Shown here piece by piece: positions 50,445 to 60,048 of a stretch of 64,000 bases of DNA; position 1 is the first letter of the stretch; the number at the start of each line of letters is the position of its first letter. Made by a program: the position numbers and the translations under genes. Under the pieces are notes generated by a model. That model searched no databases. It had not been told where the DNA came from and worked only from the letters and a program-made list of their open reading frames with translations. Source of the DNA: Prosthecobacter sp. (GTDB lineage: Bacteria > Verrucomicrobiota > Verrucomicrobiia > Verrucomicrobiales > Verrucomicrobiaceae); the NCBI GenBank assembly GCA_019186985.1, contig JABARQ010000010.1, positions 93,908 to 157,907 of the forward strand, given 5' to 3'.

Positions 50445-50885
50445 TCATTCCTCGCCGCTGAGCACCACGCTGCCGGTGGCGAGCCGGGTTCCGTCCTGGG
50501 TGGTCAGTTCACCGCTGATCTGCACCAGGCCAGGCATCACCGCATCCTGCCGGGCCTGGATGGTCAGGGTTTCGCCAGGTGGAATGGTGCCAAGGATCTT
50601 GAACTGCCGCACGGCGGTGAGGCGCATGTCTTTCATCGGCTTGTCACCGCGGCCGCTCTGGGCCAGCACGCCGCCGAGCTGGGCGAGCGCCTCGATCATG
50701 ATGACGCCTGGCAGCAGGGGCTGGCCGGGGAAATGACCTTCGAGAAAGGCCTCCGTGCCCTTCAGCGTCCAGCGACCGGTGGCGGAGGTGCCGGGGATGA
50801 GCTCGATGAGTTCATCCACGAAGCGAAAGGACGGCCCGTGGGGCAGGGAGGAAAGCGCTTGGAAAAGCCCGGTGTGCTGCGACAT
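50445..50885 (-). CDS. FabZ-like 3-hydroxyacyl-ACP dehydratase
   Basis: 146 residues from ATG 50885. Hotdog fold: FRFVDELIELIPGTSATGRW, then FLEGHFPGQPLLPGVIMIEA LAQLGG, with the catalytic His-x-x-x-x-Pro of FabZ (HFPGQPLLPGV). The end NAM PGLVQISGELTTQDGTRLAT GSV fits. A single-domain enzyme of fatty acid or other lipid synthesis; could be a dedicated dehydratase for special lipids. Divergent from the plsC-like gene, with the 71-bp spacer as shared regulatory region. Confidence 0.8.
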   Translation of the reverse strand: MSQHTGLFQALSSLPHGPSFRFVDELIELIPGTSATGRWTLKGTEAFLEGHFPGQPLLPGVIMIEALAQLGGVLAQSGRGDKPMKDMRLTAVRQFKILGTIPPGETLTIQARQDAVMPGLVQISGELTTQDGTRLATGSVVLSGEE

Positions 50886-50956
50886 AATCAACCTGTTCTA
50901 GCGATGAAGCACGCGCCTGACAAACGGCAAACCACCCACCTTTTTCCCAGTCCGGC

Positions 50957-51754
50957 ATGACGACCCAGAACGCATCGGAGGACAGCCCTCGTCTGACGCT
51001 GTCATGCCGGCTTCGCTTTGCCACGGCGGGTCTGGTTCTGCTGATCTACTGGTCGGCCTGCGCCTTTTGCCTGCTGCCGCTGGCGGGGGCGGTGTTTCAT
51101 CTGCGTCAGCAGCCGCGACGTCGTGAGCTGGGCCAGTCGGCGCTGAACCTGATGTTTCGCGGCGTGGCGGGCATCCTGAGGAGCTTTGGCGTCGTCGAGG
51201 TGTCGTATGAGGGCTTTGATCAGCTGAAGCTGCAGACCGGACCGCTGATCCTGGCCCCGAACCATCCGGCCCTGTGGGATGCGGTGTTCGTCATCGCCGA
51301 GGCGGGTCGCGCCTCCTGCGTTTTGAAGGCCTCGCTGATGCACAACCCACTGCTGGTCGTGGGCTCAAGCATGGCCGGTTTTGTGAAGAATGAACCGCTG
51401 CATCGCATGCTGAAGACTTGTCTGGAGAGACTGCGCGGCGGCGAGCGCGTGCTGTTTTTTCCGGAGGGAACACGGACTCGTCCGGAGCATGGTGCGGTCA
51501 ACCCGCTCACCGGCAGCCTGGCGGTCCTGGCACGTCAGTCGAGGGCGCCCGTGGTGCCGGTGATCATCCGGACCAGCAGCCGCTACCTGAGCAAGGGCTG
51601 GCCGATCTGGCGGCTGCCCCGTGAGACGGTGCATCTGCGTCTCAGCCTTGGTCAACCGCTGACCTGCGGGCCGGAGGAGGAAACCGCGGATTTTCTCGAA
51701 CGTCTTCGCGCCGTCTATGTGGCGGCGGGCTGCGGTGAGACGCCGGCGGCCTGA
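50957..51754 (+). CDS. 1-acyl-sn-glycerol-3-phosphate acyltransferase (PlsC family)
   Basis: 265 residues from ATG 50957. N-terminal transmembrane helix (GLVLLIYWSACAFCLLPLAG). Acyltransferase motif NHPALWDAVF (NHx4D) at about 96-105, FFPEGTRTRP (about 172) and VVPVIIRTSSRYLSKG. Adds an acyl chain to lysophosphatidate or a related lipid. Divergent pair with the FabZ-like gene hints at a shared lipid pathway. Confidence 0.88.
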   Translation: MTTQNASEDSPRLTLSCRLRFATAGLVLLIYWSACAFCLLPLAGAVFHLRQQPRRRELGQSALNLMFRGVAGILRSFGVVEVSYEGFDQLKLQTGPLILAPNHPALWDAVFVIAEAGRASCVLKASLMHNPLLVVGSSMAGFVKNEPLHRMLKTCLERLRGGERVLFFPEGTRTRPEHGAVNPLTGSLAVLARQSRAPVVPVIIRTSSRYLSKGWPIWRLPRETVHLRLSLGQPLTCGPEEETADFLERLRAVYVAAGCGETPAA

Positions 51755-51841
51755 TCCTGCGGAGGACCCGTCGGCGGCCGAACCAGAAATGCGGCCGCCT
51801 TTGGAAAGAAGCCGCGGGGCCGGGTCGAATTGCTTGCACCC

Positions 51842-52573
51842 ATGAGACTCCGACTTCACGCCCTCTCCCTGCTGCTCGTCACCGCCGCCCTGGCCGCCGA
51901 TCCCGTGCCGCCGCCCGGTTTCAAGGCCATCTTCAACGGCAGGGACCTCAGCGGCTGGCATGGCCTGAACCCGCACTCGGTGGTGAAGCTGCAGGGTGAG
52001 AAGAAGGAGGCGGCGCTGAAGGCGATGCGCGACGAGTTTCCGCAGCACTGGCGCGTCGAAAACGGCGAGCTTGTGAATGACGGTCACGGTGCCTATGCGA
52101 CGACGGATGCGGACTTTGGCGACATCGAGCTGCGGATCGAATACAAGACCGTGGCGAAGGCCGACAGCGGCATCTACCTGCGCGGCACGCCCCAGGTGCA
52201 GATCTGGGACTGGAACCAGGTCTTTGATCCGAAGAAGCCGGACCGCAAGCCGCACCTCGGCTCCGGCGGCCTGTTCAACAACACGCCGGGAACTCCGGGC
52301 CGTGACCCGCTGGTGCTGGCCGACAGGCCCTTTGGTGAATGGAACAGCTTCCGCATCCGCCAGATCGGCGCCGTGACCTGGGTGTGGCTGAACGACAAGC
52401 TCGTCGTCGATGGAGCGGTGATGGAGAACTTCTACGACCGCAGCAAGCCCCTCGACGCCAGAGGCCCGATCATGCTTCAGACGCACGGTGGCGAGATCCG
52501 CTGGCGCAATCTTTTCGTGAAGGAATACAGCGCCGAGGAGGCGGCGAAGATCCTCAAGGACGCCGGCAAGTGA
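51842..52573 (+). CDS. DUF1080 (3-keto-disaccharide hydrolase domain) protein
   Basis: 243 residues from ATG 51842. Signal peptide MRLRLHALSLLLVTAALAAD. Domain: PPGFKAIFNGRDLSGWHGLN, NGELVNDGHGAYATTDADFG, DIELRIEYKTVAKADSGIYL RGTPQVQIWDWNQV, ending EIRWRNLFVKEYSAEEAAKI. Classic full DUF1080 length with insert. Secreted enzyme of glycoside degradation by family. Follows the PlsC-like gene by 87 bp; likely independent. Confidence 0.9.
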   Translation: MRLRLHALSLLLVTAALAADPVPPPGFKAIFNGRDLSGWHGLNPHSVVKLQGEKKEAALKAMRDEFPQHWRVENGELVNDGHGAYATTDADFGDIELRIEYKTVAKADSGIYLRGTPQVQIWDWNQVFDPKKPDRKPHLGSGGLFNNTPGTPGRDPLVLADRPFGEWNSFRIRQIGAVTWVWLNDKLVVDGAVMENFYDRSKPLDARGPIMLQTHGGEIRWRNLFVKEYSAEEAAKILKDAGK

Positions 52574-52582
52574 CCAGGGGCC

Positions 52583-55108
52583 TCAGGGCCAGTCCCGAAG
52601 CATTTTGAGGCCCTCGCGGAAACGTGGCGCGAGGGCCAGGCAGTCGAGCAGATGGCGTCTGGCCTGGGCGGCGTCCTGTTCACGCAGCAGGACCGCCAGG
52701 CGGAAGTGCGTCATGGCGGCGCCTTCCGGATCCAGGATCAGCACGCGACGCCAGGCAGCGATGGCTTCCTGAGGCAGGTTCAGCCTTTCCGAAGCCTCGG
52801 CCAAGGCCTGCTGGGGCGTGCGCAGAAAGGGGTTGAGCGCCATGGCGCGTGCGGCATTGGCATGAACCTGGGGCCAGTCCTGCTTCTTCTGGTCGAGTTC
52901 CATGAGGCGCAGGAAGACCGGCATGAGGCTGGATTCGTGCCCGGCCAGGTGCCGGAGCACGGCGATCTCCTCGTCGTCCCTCCCGAGTTCGCGAAGCGCG
53001 GTCGCCTTGAGCTGCCAGCCGCTCTCCGCGCTGAAATCCTCGGGCACCAGGGTGATGAGCCGCTCCGCCAGCCCGAGCACGGCCTGCCAGTCTTTTTGTT
53101 CGGCCAGGCGCTCGGCCTGCCGGTGAACGCCCCAGAGGCTGGCGGGATGCTTGCGCAGGTATTCGTCCAGCGATTCAGGATCAAGGGGGTTGACCTCCTC
53201 AGGTCCTGGCTTGCCCCAGTCGGCCGTGGCTCCGAAGGCGGCGGCCTTGGATTCCAGGTGCTTTTCGAAGGCGGGTTCCAGCTTCTCCATCGGCTCCGTG
53301 TTCGCCGTGATTGCATCATTGATTCGGCGGCCCAGGGCGAGGTCGCGCAGGATGCCCTGGAACTTCTCCGTGCCGAAGCGCTCCAGCAGGTAGCCGACGA
53401 CCTGGCTGGACTGGAAGTAGGCAAACATGAGGTGGTCCTCGTCCTCGGCATTGAGGAAGGCGCTGCTGAGCTGGCTGACGGGCGTGGCGGCCTTGTCCTC
53501 GAGGATCATGCGCCGGAAGCGGGCGTCCATGGCCATGCCCCAGACGGGGTTGCGCAGGCTCTCCTCGTGCACGCTGATGCCCTCGCTGAGCCAGCGCGGC
53601 ATCTTGTTCTGCGTGAGGTTGAGCGTGACCACGTGGCAGAACTCATGCCACAGCGTGGCCTGCCAGTTGTTGCGGCCATGGGCGAGGCCGCCGGGGCTGT
53701 TCATGGTGATGACCGTGCCGAAGCAGACGCCCAGCAGACCCTGGCCTCCCAGGCTGCCGAAGGTGCGGATGGCGAAGTCCTGCTGCTCGCCGAAGAACTC
53801 GACCATCACCGGCTTCTTCAACTCCAGACCGTACTTGGCCGTGAGCACACTTCTGGCTTCGCGCAGCAGGGCCAGCGCCTCCTCGCCATACACAGGCCAG
53901 TCACGCTTCGGCAGCTTCAGGATGAAGTCGTCAAACACCTGGGTGGTGAAGCCGCGCATCTGCTGCTCGAGCAGTCCGATGTTATGAGCGCGGACGTTGT
54001 AGCCGTCCTTCTCGCGGATGCCGGCGGCCAGCTTCCAGGCTTCCTCCTCCTCGCCCAGGCGCAGCAGGTCCTGGCAGAGCGCGACCTTGGCGGGCAGGTA
54101 GCCGGGATCCAGTTCAAGCGCCCTGCGTTGATGCCGTGAGCCTTCGGCAAAGCGGTAGGCGCGGGACAGGACGCGGCCGATGATGTGATCCACCTCGGGA
54201 TTCCTCTCCCAGCGTTTCAGGCCGCTGGCGCGCGCAGCTTCAAACTTGGCGGCGTCGGCGGCGCTGAGCTGGGTGATGGCGGCCAGCAGGGCCCAGGCGG
54301 CCGGTGAGTTGTCGCAGGTGGTCAGCACCTTCTGCACGAGCCCGGCGGCATCGAGAAACTTTTCGGAGCTGATCATGGACTCGGCCTGGTTCAGCAGGGC
54401 GCCGGTGTGACTGGGATTGATCTCCAGCGCGCGCTTGAGGCTCTCCGCCGACTTTTCACGGTCGCCGGTGGCCAGTGCCAGGGCGAGTCCGACGCGCAGA
54501 TCGGCGGTTTCACCGCAGGCCTTCAAACCGGCGCGGAACACACTGGCGGCGCGCGCAGCATCGTCCTTGTCCAGCGCCAGCCGTCCTTCGGCCAGATAAG
54601 CGGGCTCGAACTTGGGATCCTTCTTCTGGGCGGTCTGGAAGTACTGGGTGATGACCTTTTTGGCATCTGCGCCGAGGGCGAGCGCCGCCTGCCCCAGGGC
54701 CACCCAGTCGGCGGCGCTGCGATTCTTGGGCTGGCCGGCCTTGGCGGCGGCGTTCACGGCCTTGAGCGCTTCGTCGGCAAGGTCCTGCCTTCCCAGCCGC
54801 AGGGCGATGCTGTGCTGGAGCATGAGCAGCTCCAGATGACCGGGAAAGGTTTTCACGGCGAGCTGCGCCACGTCGCGCGCCTCGGTTTCGCGGCCCAGCT
54901 CCAGCAGCGCCTTCAGCCTCAGGGTGCGCCATTCGGGCGACTTCATGCCGGCCTGGATGGCGCGGTCGGTGAGCAGGGCGACGTCCTCGTAGCGCCCGGC
55001 GGCGAGGATGCGCCGCATGGGCTCCAGGTTGTCCTCTTCAAAGATCTTCTCCAAGTCCTGGCCGTGCAGGGCGGAGCAGAGGAGGAGGGACAGCAGGGCG
55101 CGGCGCAT
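52583..55108 (-). CDS. TPR protein with gluzincin metallopeptidase domain
   Basis: 841 residues. Signal MRRALLSLLLCSALHGQ. Tetratricopeptide-like helical repeats fill residues about 20-400 and 640-841. Between them is a peptidase-MA-like zinc domain: TLWHEFCHVVTLNLTQNKMP RWLSEGISVHEE (HExxH at about 513-517, with the downstream Glu of SEG). It would be a secreted or periplasmic metalloprotease or a protein scaffold. No inhibitor or partner known here. Convergent with the DUF1080 gene, 9 bp apart. Confidence 0.88.
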   Translation of the reverse strand: MRRALLSLLLCSALHGQDLEKIFEEDNLEPMRRILAAGRYEDVALLTDRAIQAGMKSPEWRTLRLKALLELGRETEARDVAQLAVKTFPGHLELLMLQHSIALRLGRQDLADEALKAVNAAAKAGQPKNRSAADWVALGQAALALGADAKKVITQYFQTAQKKDPKFEPAYLAEGRLALDKDDAARAASVFRAGLKACGETADLRVGLALALATGDREKSAESLKRALEINPSHTGALLNQAESMISSEKFLDAAGLVQKVLTTCDNSPAAWALLAAITQLSAADAAKFEAARASGLKRWERNPEVDHIIGRVLSRAYRFAEGSRHQRRALELDPGYLPAKVALCQDLLRLGEEEEAWKLAAGIREKDGYNVRAHNIGLLEQQMRGFTTQVFDDFILKLPKRDWPVYGEEALALLREARSVLTAKYGLELKKPVMVEFFGEQQDFAIRTFGSLGGQGLLGVCFGTVITMNSPGGLAHGRNNWQATLWHEFCHVVTLNLTQNKMPRWLSEGISVHEESLRNPVWGMAMDARFRRMILEDKAATPVSQLSSAFLNAEDEDHLMFAYFQSSQVVGYLLERFGTEKFQGILRDLALGRRINDAITANTEPMEKLEPAFEKHLESKAAAFGATADWGKPGPEEVNPLDPESLDEYLRKHPASLWGVHRQAERLAEQKDWQAVLGLAERLITLVPEDFSAESGWQLKATALRELGRDDEEIAVLRHLAGHESSLMPVFLRLMELDQKKQDWPQVHANAARAMALNPFLRTPQQALAEASERLNLPQEAIAAWRRVLILDPEGAAMTHFRLAVLLREQDAAQARRHLLDCLALAPRFREGLKMLRDWP

Positions 55109-55142
55109 GAAAGCAAAGAACGCGCCCCTGGGCGGCCTTTTC

Positions 55143-56426
55143 TCAAGCCTTCGGCATCACGCCGGTGTCGCGCAGGATGGCCAGGATGTGGCCGCGCTCG
55201 GAACTGCCGAGATAATCAAAGGTGCCGCTGCGGTCGCGGCCTTCGAGGATGTCGCCAAGTCGTGCCAGCACGGTCTTCTTCAGGTGCGGGTTCAGGTTCC
55301 GGAAGGTGAGGGAGTGAATCATGTAGCTGCAGCGGTGCTTGAAGAGCCGGGTGTTGAGCTGGAAGTCCTTCAGTGAACGTCCGCTCCTGGACTGCGGCGC
55401 GCTGGCGGTGAAGGCGGTCTGGAAATCCTCCTCGCCCTCGATGCCGCCATCCGGCAGGGCGGCCTCATCCTTGAACAGCAGGGCCTCCACCACGTCCTCC
55501 GCGCAGTGGTCGATGATGCGCCGCGCGGTGCCGACGGGCTCGCTTTCCACCTTTTCGCCGAGTTCCTTCTGCAGGCTGGACTGCATGTGCATGGCCCGCA
55601 TGGAGGTGTGGTTGGCCTTGGTCAGGATGTTCTGCACGGAGGTCTGATGTTCCAGGACCATGAGCGCGACGATGTCGCTCTTCTTGCGCTTGTAGGGGGT
55701 GGTGTCGAAGAAGCTCGTCAGGTCGGTGACGTTCGCGCCTTTTTCGACGGGCATGTCACAGGTGTTGTCCGGGTTTTCCCGGGCGGTGACATTGCCGCGA
55801 TGCAGGGAGTCGCCGTGCCTGCCGGTGACGTACCAGCCGCCCCAGCGGTCGGCGAAGGGCGTGGTGGTGTCCACGACCGTGCTGCCCTGGCTCATGATGG
55901 GATGGCCCTCGGGTCCGGGGAAGACGGAGCGCACGAGCACGCCGGGCACTTCGGGCGTGAAGGGGCCGCCGTGGCAGCTCAGGCAGCTTTGATCACGCTC
56001 AAAGTGCAGCGGCTTGGAGTCCTCCACCGTGGGGTCGAGCAGGTAGAAGATCGGGCCGAGCTTCGGATCCACCGTGGAGATTTCCAGGGCGCCGCCAACG
56101 GAGTAGCCGACATAGGCATCGTCGCCGAAATAGATCACGCGAGGGGTCTGCGGGCTGATGCGGTCGTTCTGCTTGCTGGTCTTGGAGAAGACCATGACCT
56201 GGGATTCCTCGGGGATGCGGAACTGCTTCAGCACGCCGCGCAGCACGCTCCAGGCGTCGCTGCGGTCGATCTTGAGCTTCCCGGACAGCATGAGCTTCTC
56301 CATCTCATAGGCGGCGTCGCGCGGCTGCGTCTCCGAATAGTGGATGGGCGCCTGCTCGTACTCGTTCTCAGCGCGCGCATGGAGCGCGCACAGGGCGAGC
56401 AGGGGCAGCAGTCGGCGAAGGTTCAT
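55143..56426 (-). CDS. Exported single-haem c-type cytochrome-like protein
   Basis: 427 residues. Signal MNLRRLLPLLALCALHARA. A single CXXCH haem site at RDQSCLSCHGGPFTPEVPGV (about residue 156), in an otherwise unrecognised fold with repeated Arg/Asp-rich segments: VIYFGDDAYVGYSVGGALEI, MSQGSTVVDTTTPFADRWGG WYVTGRHGD, KKSDIVALMVLEHQTSVQNI. Large proteins with one haem and 'SCLSCH' occur in Planctomycetes/Verrucomicrobia without known role. 34 bp from the TPR peptidase gene on the same strand (it lies upstream), so an operon. Confidence 0.75.
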   Translation of the reverse strand: MNLRRLLPLLALCALHARAENEYEQAPIHYSETQPRDAAYEMEKLMLSGKLKIDRSDAWSVLRGVLKQFRIPEESQVMVFSKTSKQNDRISPQTPRVIYFGDDAYVGYSVGGALEISTVDPKLGPIFYLLDPTVEDSKPLHFERDQSCLSCHGGPFTPEVPGVLVRSVFPGPEGHPIMSQGSTVVDTTTPFADRWGGWYVTGRHGDSLHRGNVTARENPDNTCDMPVEKGANVTDLTSFFDTTPYKRKKSDIVALMVLEHQTSVQNILTKANHTSMRAMHMQSSLQKELGEKVESEPVGTARRIIDHCAEDVVEALLFKDEAALPDGGIEGEEDFQTAFTASAPQSRSGRSLKDFQLNTRLFKHRCSYMIHSLTFRNLNPHLKKTVLARLGDILEGRDRSGTFDYLGSSERGHILAILRDTGVMPKA

Positions 56427-56545
56427 GGCGATAGGTTGGCAGGGAAAATACGGAACTGGAGTTCCGCTTATTGCCTATGGCTTGGCCGGCGCTGCGCCTG
56501 TATTGGCACGGCCTTCAGGGCGTCAATCCGGCATCGTGCCAGAAG

Positions 56546-56674
56546 GCCCAATGACGAAGGAAGTTTCAAGTCCCAAGTTCCAAGGGCAGGATTCATCCGT
56601 CATGAGCCGGAGGCTCGAAAGAGATGAGCCTGGAGTGAAACGAGCAGCGCGAGTGGGAACTCCAGGACCACGTT
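56546..56674 (+). repeat. Dispersed intergenic repeat, copy A
   Basis: About 130 bp, including GAGCC-GGA-GGCTC and CTGGAGTGAAACGAGC, which reappears inverted at 63524-63661 with about 80 percent visible match. No gene is seen in 56427-57001 besides this and the 56919 hairpin. Confidence 0.65.
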
Positions 56675-56918
56675 GTCACCCCCACGTTTGAGATTCACCT
56701 CGTCCTGGAGGGACGCGAGAAGCCATTGCCAACCCTGGGCGTCACCGTCATGGCCAAGTCGCGCCCTTCTCGCGCCCCTTCAGGGCGCTCCCCTGGGTCG
56801 GTGTGTGTTTCGATTCATCGATCCGGTGGTTCTCGCTCGCCGAGCCCCGCTGCACCTCCGGCTCGATTCTGAAAATGCTTCTGCCTCTTTCACCATCGGC
56901 GCCCCCGGCTCGACGCAA

Positions 56919-56997
56919 TGAATCCGCCATCGTAGCAGCATAGCAAGCCCGCCCGTTTCCAGGGTGAGGGGGATGCGCCTTCAAGGTGGCGGATTCA
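56919..56997. repeat. Inverted repeat downstream of the reductase gene
   Basis: TGAATCCGCCA (56919-56929) is inverted perfectly at 56987-56997 with a 57-bp loop, ending 5 bp from the stop codon of the CysJ-like gene. Possible transcript-end structure. Confidence 0.5.
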
Positions 56998-57001
56998 GGG
57001 T

Positions 57002-58168
57002 TTAGTACACGTCGCGGCGGTAGCGCTTGGCGTCCTTCAGGGCGGCCATGTAGGCGACGGCCTCCTCGGGGGATTTGCCACCTTCCTTTTCAATGATCGT
57101 GTGCAGGGCCTTATCCACGTCCACGGCCATGCGCGAGGCGTCGCCGCAGACATAGACGATGGCTCCCTGCTCCAGCCAGGCGAAGAGCTCGGGACCGTTC
57201 TCCAGCATCTTGTGCTGCACATAGATCTTCTCCGCCTGGTCGCGGCTCCAGGCCGTGGTCAGCTTCGTCAGGGTGCCGTCGGCCAGCCAGGTCTCAAACT
57301 CATCCTTGTAGAAGAAGCAGGTCTTTTCGCTGACCTCACCAAAGAACATCCAGGCCTTGCCCTTGGCGGAAGTGGCCTGGCGTTCTTCGAGGAAGGCACG
57401 GAAGGGGGCGATGCCGGTGCCGGGGCCGATCATGATGACCGGCACGTCCTCGTGAGGTTCGGGCAGGCGGAAGCCCTTGCCGTGGTTGACAAAGACGGGG
57501 ATGAGCGTCTCGCCCACCTGGATGCGTTCGGCCAGGAAGGTGGAGGCCACGCCGCCGCGTTCGCGACCATGGCTGGTGTACTTGACGGTGGCCACGGTGA
57601 GGTGGACCTCCTTCGGATGCGCCTTCTGGCTGCTGCTGATGGAGTAAAGCCGGATGTTCAGCTTCTTCTGGGTGGCCATGAACTCCTGCGGCTCAAACTT
57701 TGCGGCGGGGTTTTCCAGGAGCAGGTCGATGACGAAGCGGCCCCAGAGGTACTTTTTGAGGTCCTCCTTGCGCTCGGGTTCCAGCAGGCCGTTGAGCGGC
57801 GTGTCGCCGCAGGTCTTCTCGATGATGGCCTTGATGAGCTTGTTATCGACCTCCGTGATGAGGGTGGCTTCAAACAGGGCCTGGCGGATCGGCACGTCGG
57901 CGGCGGTCTTCGGGTGCTTGACGATCTCATCGCCGCTGAAGCCGAGGGCCTTGAGGGTGTCCTCGACCAGGGCGGGGTCGTTGGTCGGCTGCACCGCCAG
58001 GGAGTCGCCGGGAAGATACTCCAGCTCGCCGCCCTCCAGGTCGATTTCATAGTGGCGGGTGTTCTTCGGAGCGCCGGGGCCGGAAAGATCATAGGCCTTC
58101 TTCACTTTCGCGATGAAGGGGTTCTTCACGTTGTAGACGGGCTTGCCAGCGGCGGCTTCGGTGCTCAT
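57002..58168 (-). CDS. CysJ-like sulfite reductase flavoprotein (FAD/NADPH part only)
   Basis: 388 residues from ATG 58168. It contains the connecting and FAD/NADPH domains: [40 protein letters not shown] (RxYS FAD motif), [56 protein letters not shown] and RRDVY at the end. The N-terminal flavodoxin/FMN domain of CysJ is absent, so electrons may go to another acceptor. Matches the CysJ-like proteins of Verrucomicrobia/cyanobacteria of this shorter type. Confidence 0.88.
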   Translation of the reverse strand: MSTEAAAGKPVYNVKNPFIAKVKKAYDLSGPGAPKNTRHYEIDLEGGELEYLPGDSLAVQPTNDPALVEDTLKALGFSGDEIVKHPKTAADVPIRQALFEATLITEVDNKLIKAIIEKTCGDTPLNGLLEPERKEDLKKYLWGRFVIDLLLENPAAKFEPQEFMATQKKLNIRLYSISSSQKAHPKEVHLTVATVKYTSHGRERGGVASTFLAERIQVGETLIPVFVNHGKGFRLPEPHEDVPVIMIGPGTGIAPFRAFLEERQATSAKGKAWMFFGEVSEKTCFFYKDEFETWLADGTLTKLTTAWSRDQAEKIYVQHKMLENGPELFAWLEQGAIVYVCGDASRMAVDVDKALHTIIEKEGGKSPEEAVAYMAALKDAKRYRRDVY

Positions 58169-58388
58169 GAGGGTCGGGATGGGTTGGCGAAAGGCCGCGC
58201 AGGCTAGGACAGGGCGGGGGGTTGTCAATGCAGAGGGGAAACCCTCCTTTCAGCAGCTCCCATGCCGCTTTCGCAGGGCAAGTGCCGAAGCCGGGCCTGC
58301 CCCCTGGCAAAAGGATTTCGGCAAAGTGTGTCCGGTCTCCACGTTGAATCCCCAGGCGCCAGGCGATCCCTGCATGCCAGACTCCTCC

Positions 58389-59081
58389 ATGAAAAAGCTC
58401 CTCCTGATCCTTTCCGCCTGTTCCCTCGCCGCCGCCGAACCAGTTTTGCTTTTCTCCGACGACTTCGCCCGTGATGAAAAGACGCCGGGCAGGGAGGACA
58501 TCGGCAACGGCTGGACCAGCAACAGCGGCTGGCGCGCCAGGGGCCATCAGCAGGTCGATCTGATGGACGGTGTGATGCATGTCACGAAGCACGCCGAGGC
58601 GGATCATGGCGTGGCCATCTTCCATGACGCCGCCTTCCATGACGGCGCGGTCGAGCTGCGCTTCAAGCTGGGCGCGGGTGATGACCTGGGCGTCGATTTT
58701 GTCGACCGTGAACTGAAGAGCGTGCATGCCGGCCATCTGTGCATCGCCCGGGTGACGAACAAGGCGCTGACGATCACCGACTCGAAGACCGGCGGCATGG
58801 ACAACACGATCCGCGAACGCCGCCAGAAGGGTGACAAGTCGCCGGAGCTGGCTGCGCTGCTGAAAACCAAGACCAAATCCTTCAAGCTCGACCTCAAGCC
58901 CGGCACCTGGCACACGCTGCACATCACGGTCGCAGGTGACACGATGTCGGTGAAGATCGACGGCCAGGACACCGGCAGCTTTGCCAGCGAGGGCATCGCT
59001 CATCCCACCAAGCGCATGATCACGCTGGCGGTGAACAAGTCGGCGGATGTGGATGATGTGAAGGTCTGGAGGTTGAAGTGA
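58389..59081 (+). CDS. Secreted concanavalin/LamG-like protein (DUF1080-related)
   Basis: 230 residues from ATG 58389 (signal [18 protein letters not shown]); an ATG 15 bp upstream is also in frame. The body fits a jelly-roll fold: [94 protein letters not shown]. No catalytic residues recognised; probable glycan-binding or degrading protein. Stop codon overlaps the GTG region of the next gene, so they form an operon. Confidence 0.8.
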   Translation: MKKLLLILSACSLAAAEPVLLFSDDFARDEKTPGREDIGNGWTSNSGWRARGHQQVDLMDGVMHVTKHAEADHGVAIFHDAAFHDGAVELRFKLGAGDDLGVDFVDRELKSVHAGHLCIARVTNKALTITDSKTGGMDNTIRERRQKGDKSPELAALLKTKTKSFKLDLKPGTWHTLHITVAGDTMSVKIDGQDTGSFASEGIAHPTKRMITLAVNKSADVDDVKVWRLK

Positions 59082-59086
59082 CGAAC

Positions 59087-60046
59087 ATGCTCCGTCTTGC
59101 CCTGTTCTTCCTTCTGACCCAGGCCGCGCTGGCCCAGACATCCAGGCATGAGGTCGTGCCGGACTGGCCGCGCCTGCCGGAAAAGCATGTGCTGGGGCTT
59201 TGCGCCGGAGTCGGGGTGGATGCGCAGAACCGCGTGTTTGTGTTTCATCGCAGCGGCAGGAAGTGGTCGAACCCGTTTCCGAAGGAGCCCATCGCCGGGC
59301 CGACGGTGAGCATCATCGACGCTGACAGCGGGCGGCTGCTGGCCTGCTGGGGTGAGAAGCGCTTCATCATGCCGCATGGACTGAGCCTCGATCCTGAAGG
59401 CAATGTCTGGCTGACGGACGTGGGCCTGCACCAGGTCTTCAAATGCACGCCGGAGGGCAGGGTGCTGCTCACGCTTGGCGAGGCCGGTGTGCCGGGGGCG
59501 GACAAGACACACTTCAACCTGCCCACCGATGTGGCCGTGCTCAGGGATGGGTCCTTTTATGTGAGCGACGGCTACAAGAACACCCGGGTGATCAAGTTCA
59601 GCGCCGAGGGACGGTTTGAGTTTGAATGGGGCGCGAAGGGCGCGGGGAACGCAGAATTCAACCTGCCGCACGGCCTGGCCCTGGATGCCCGGGGCCGTGT
59701 GATCGTCTGCGACCGTGAAAACGAGCGTGTGCAGCTGTTTGATGCGCGCGGCGGCTTTCTTGAGGCCTGGAAGGGGCCGCAGCTGGGCAAGCCTTATGGA
59801 GTGGCCGCGACGCCGGACGGGCGGGTTTTCGTCATCGACGGGGGTTCGCCTACGGTGCGCGCAGAGCTGCGGGGCAAGGCGGTGGAGCTGGACCTTGGCG
59901 GCAGGGTCATCGACACTTTGGGTTCGTCGGGCAAAGGTCCGGGCCAGTTTCAGCTCGGCCATGACATCGCGGTCGGGCCCGACGGCTCGGTGTATGTGGC
60001 GGAAGGCACCGGAGCGCGTGTGCAAAAGTTTGTCAGGCGGCCCTGA
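59087..60046 (+). CDS. Secreted NHL-repeat/peptidyl-alpha-hydroxyglycine lyase-like propeller
   Basis: 319 residues from ATG 59087 (GTG 59078 overlapping the previous stop is possible). Signal MLRLALFFLLTQAALAQ. NHL/PAL-like propeller blades: GLCAGVGVDAQNRVFVFHRS, IMPHGLSLDPEGNVWLTDVG, FNLPTDVAVLRDGSFYVSDG, FNLPHGLALDARGRVIVCDR ENERVQLFD, YGVAATPDGRVFVIDGG. Resembles the PAL domain of peptide-amidating enzymes, but bacterial members have varied roles. Coupled to the gene before it. Confidence 0.85.
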   Translation: MLRLALFFLLTQAALAQTSRHEVVPDWPRLPEKHVLGLCAGVGVDAQNRVFVFHRSGRKWSNPFPKEPIAGPTVSIIDADSGRLLACWGEKRFIMPHGLSLDPEGNVWLTDVGLHQVFKCTPEGRVLLTLGEAGVPGADKTHFNLPTDVAVLRDGSFYVSDGYKNTRVIKFSAEGRFEFEWGAKGAGNAEFNLPHGLALDARGRVIVCDRENERVQLFDARGGFLEAWKGPQLGKPYGVAATPDGRVFVIDGGSPTVRAELRGKAVELDLGGRVIDTLGSSGKGPGQFQLGHDIAVGPDGSVYVAEGTGARVQKFVRRP

Positions 60047-60048
60047 AC

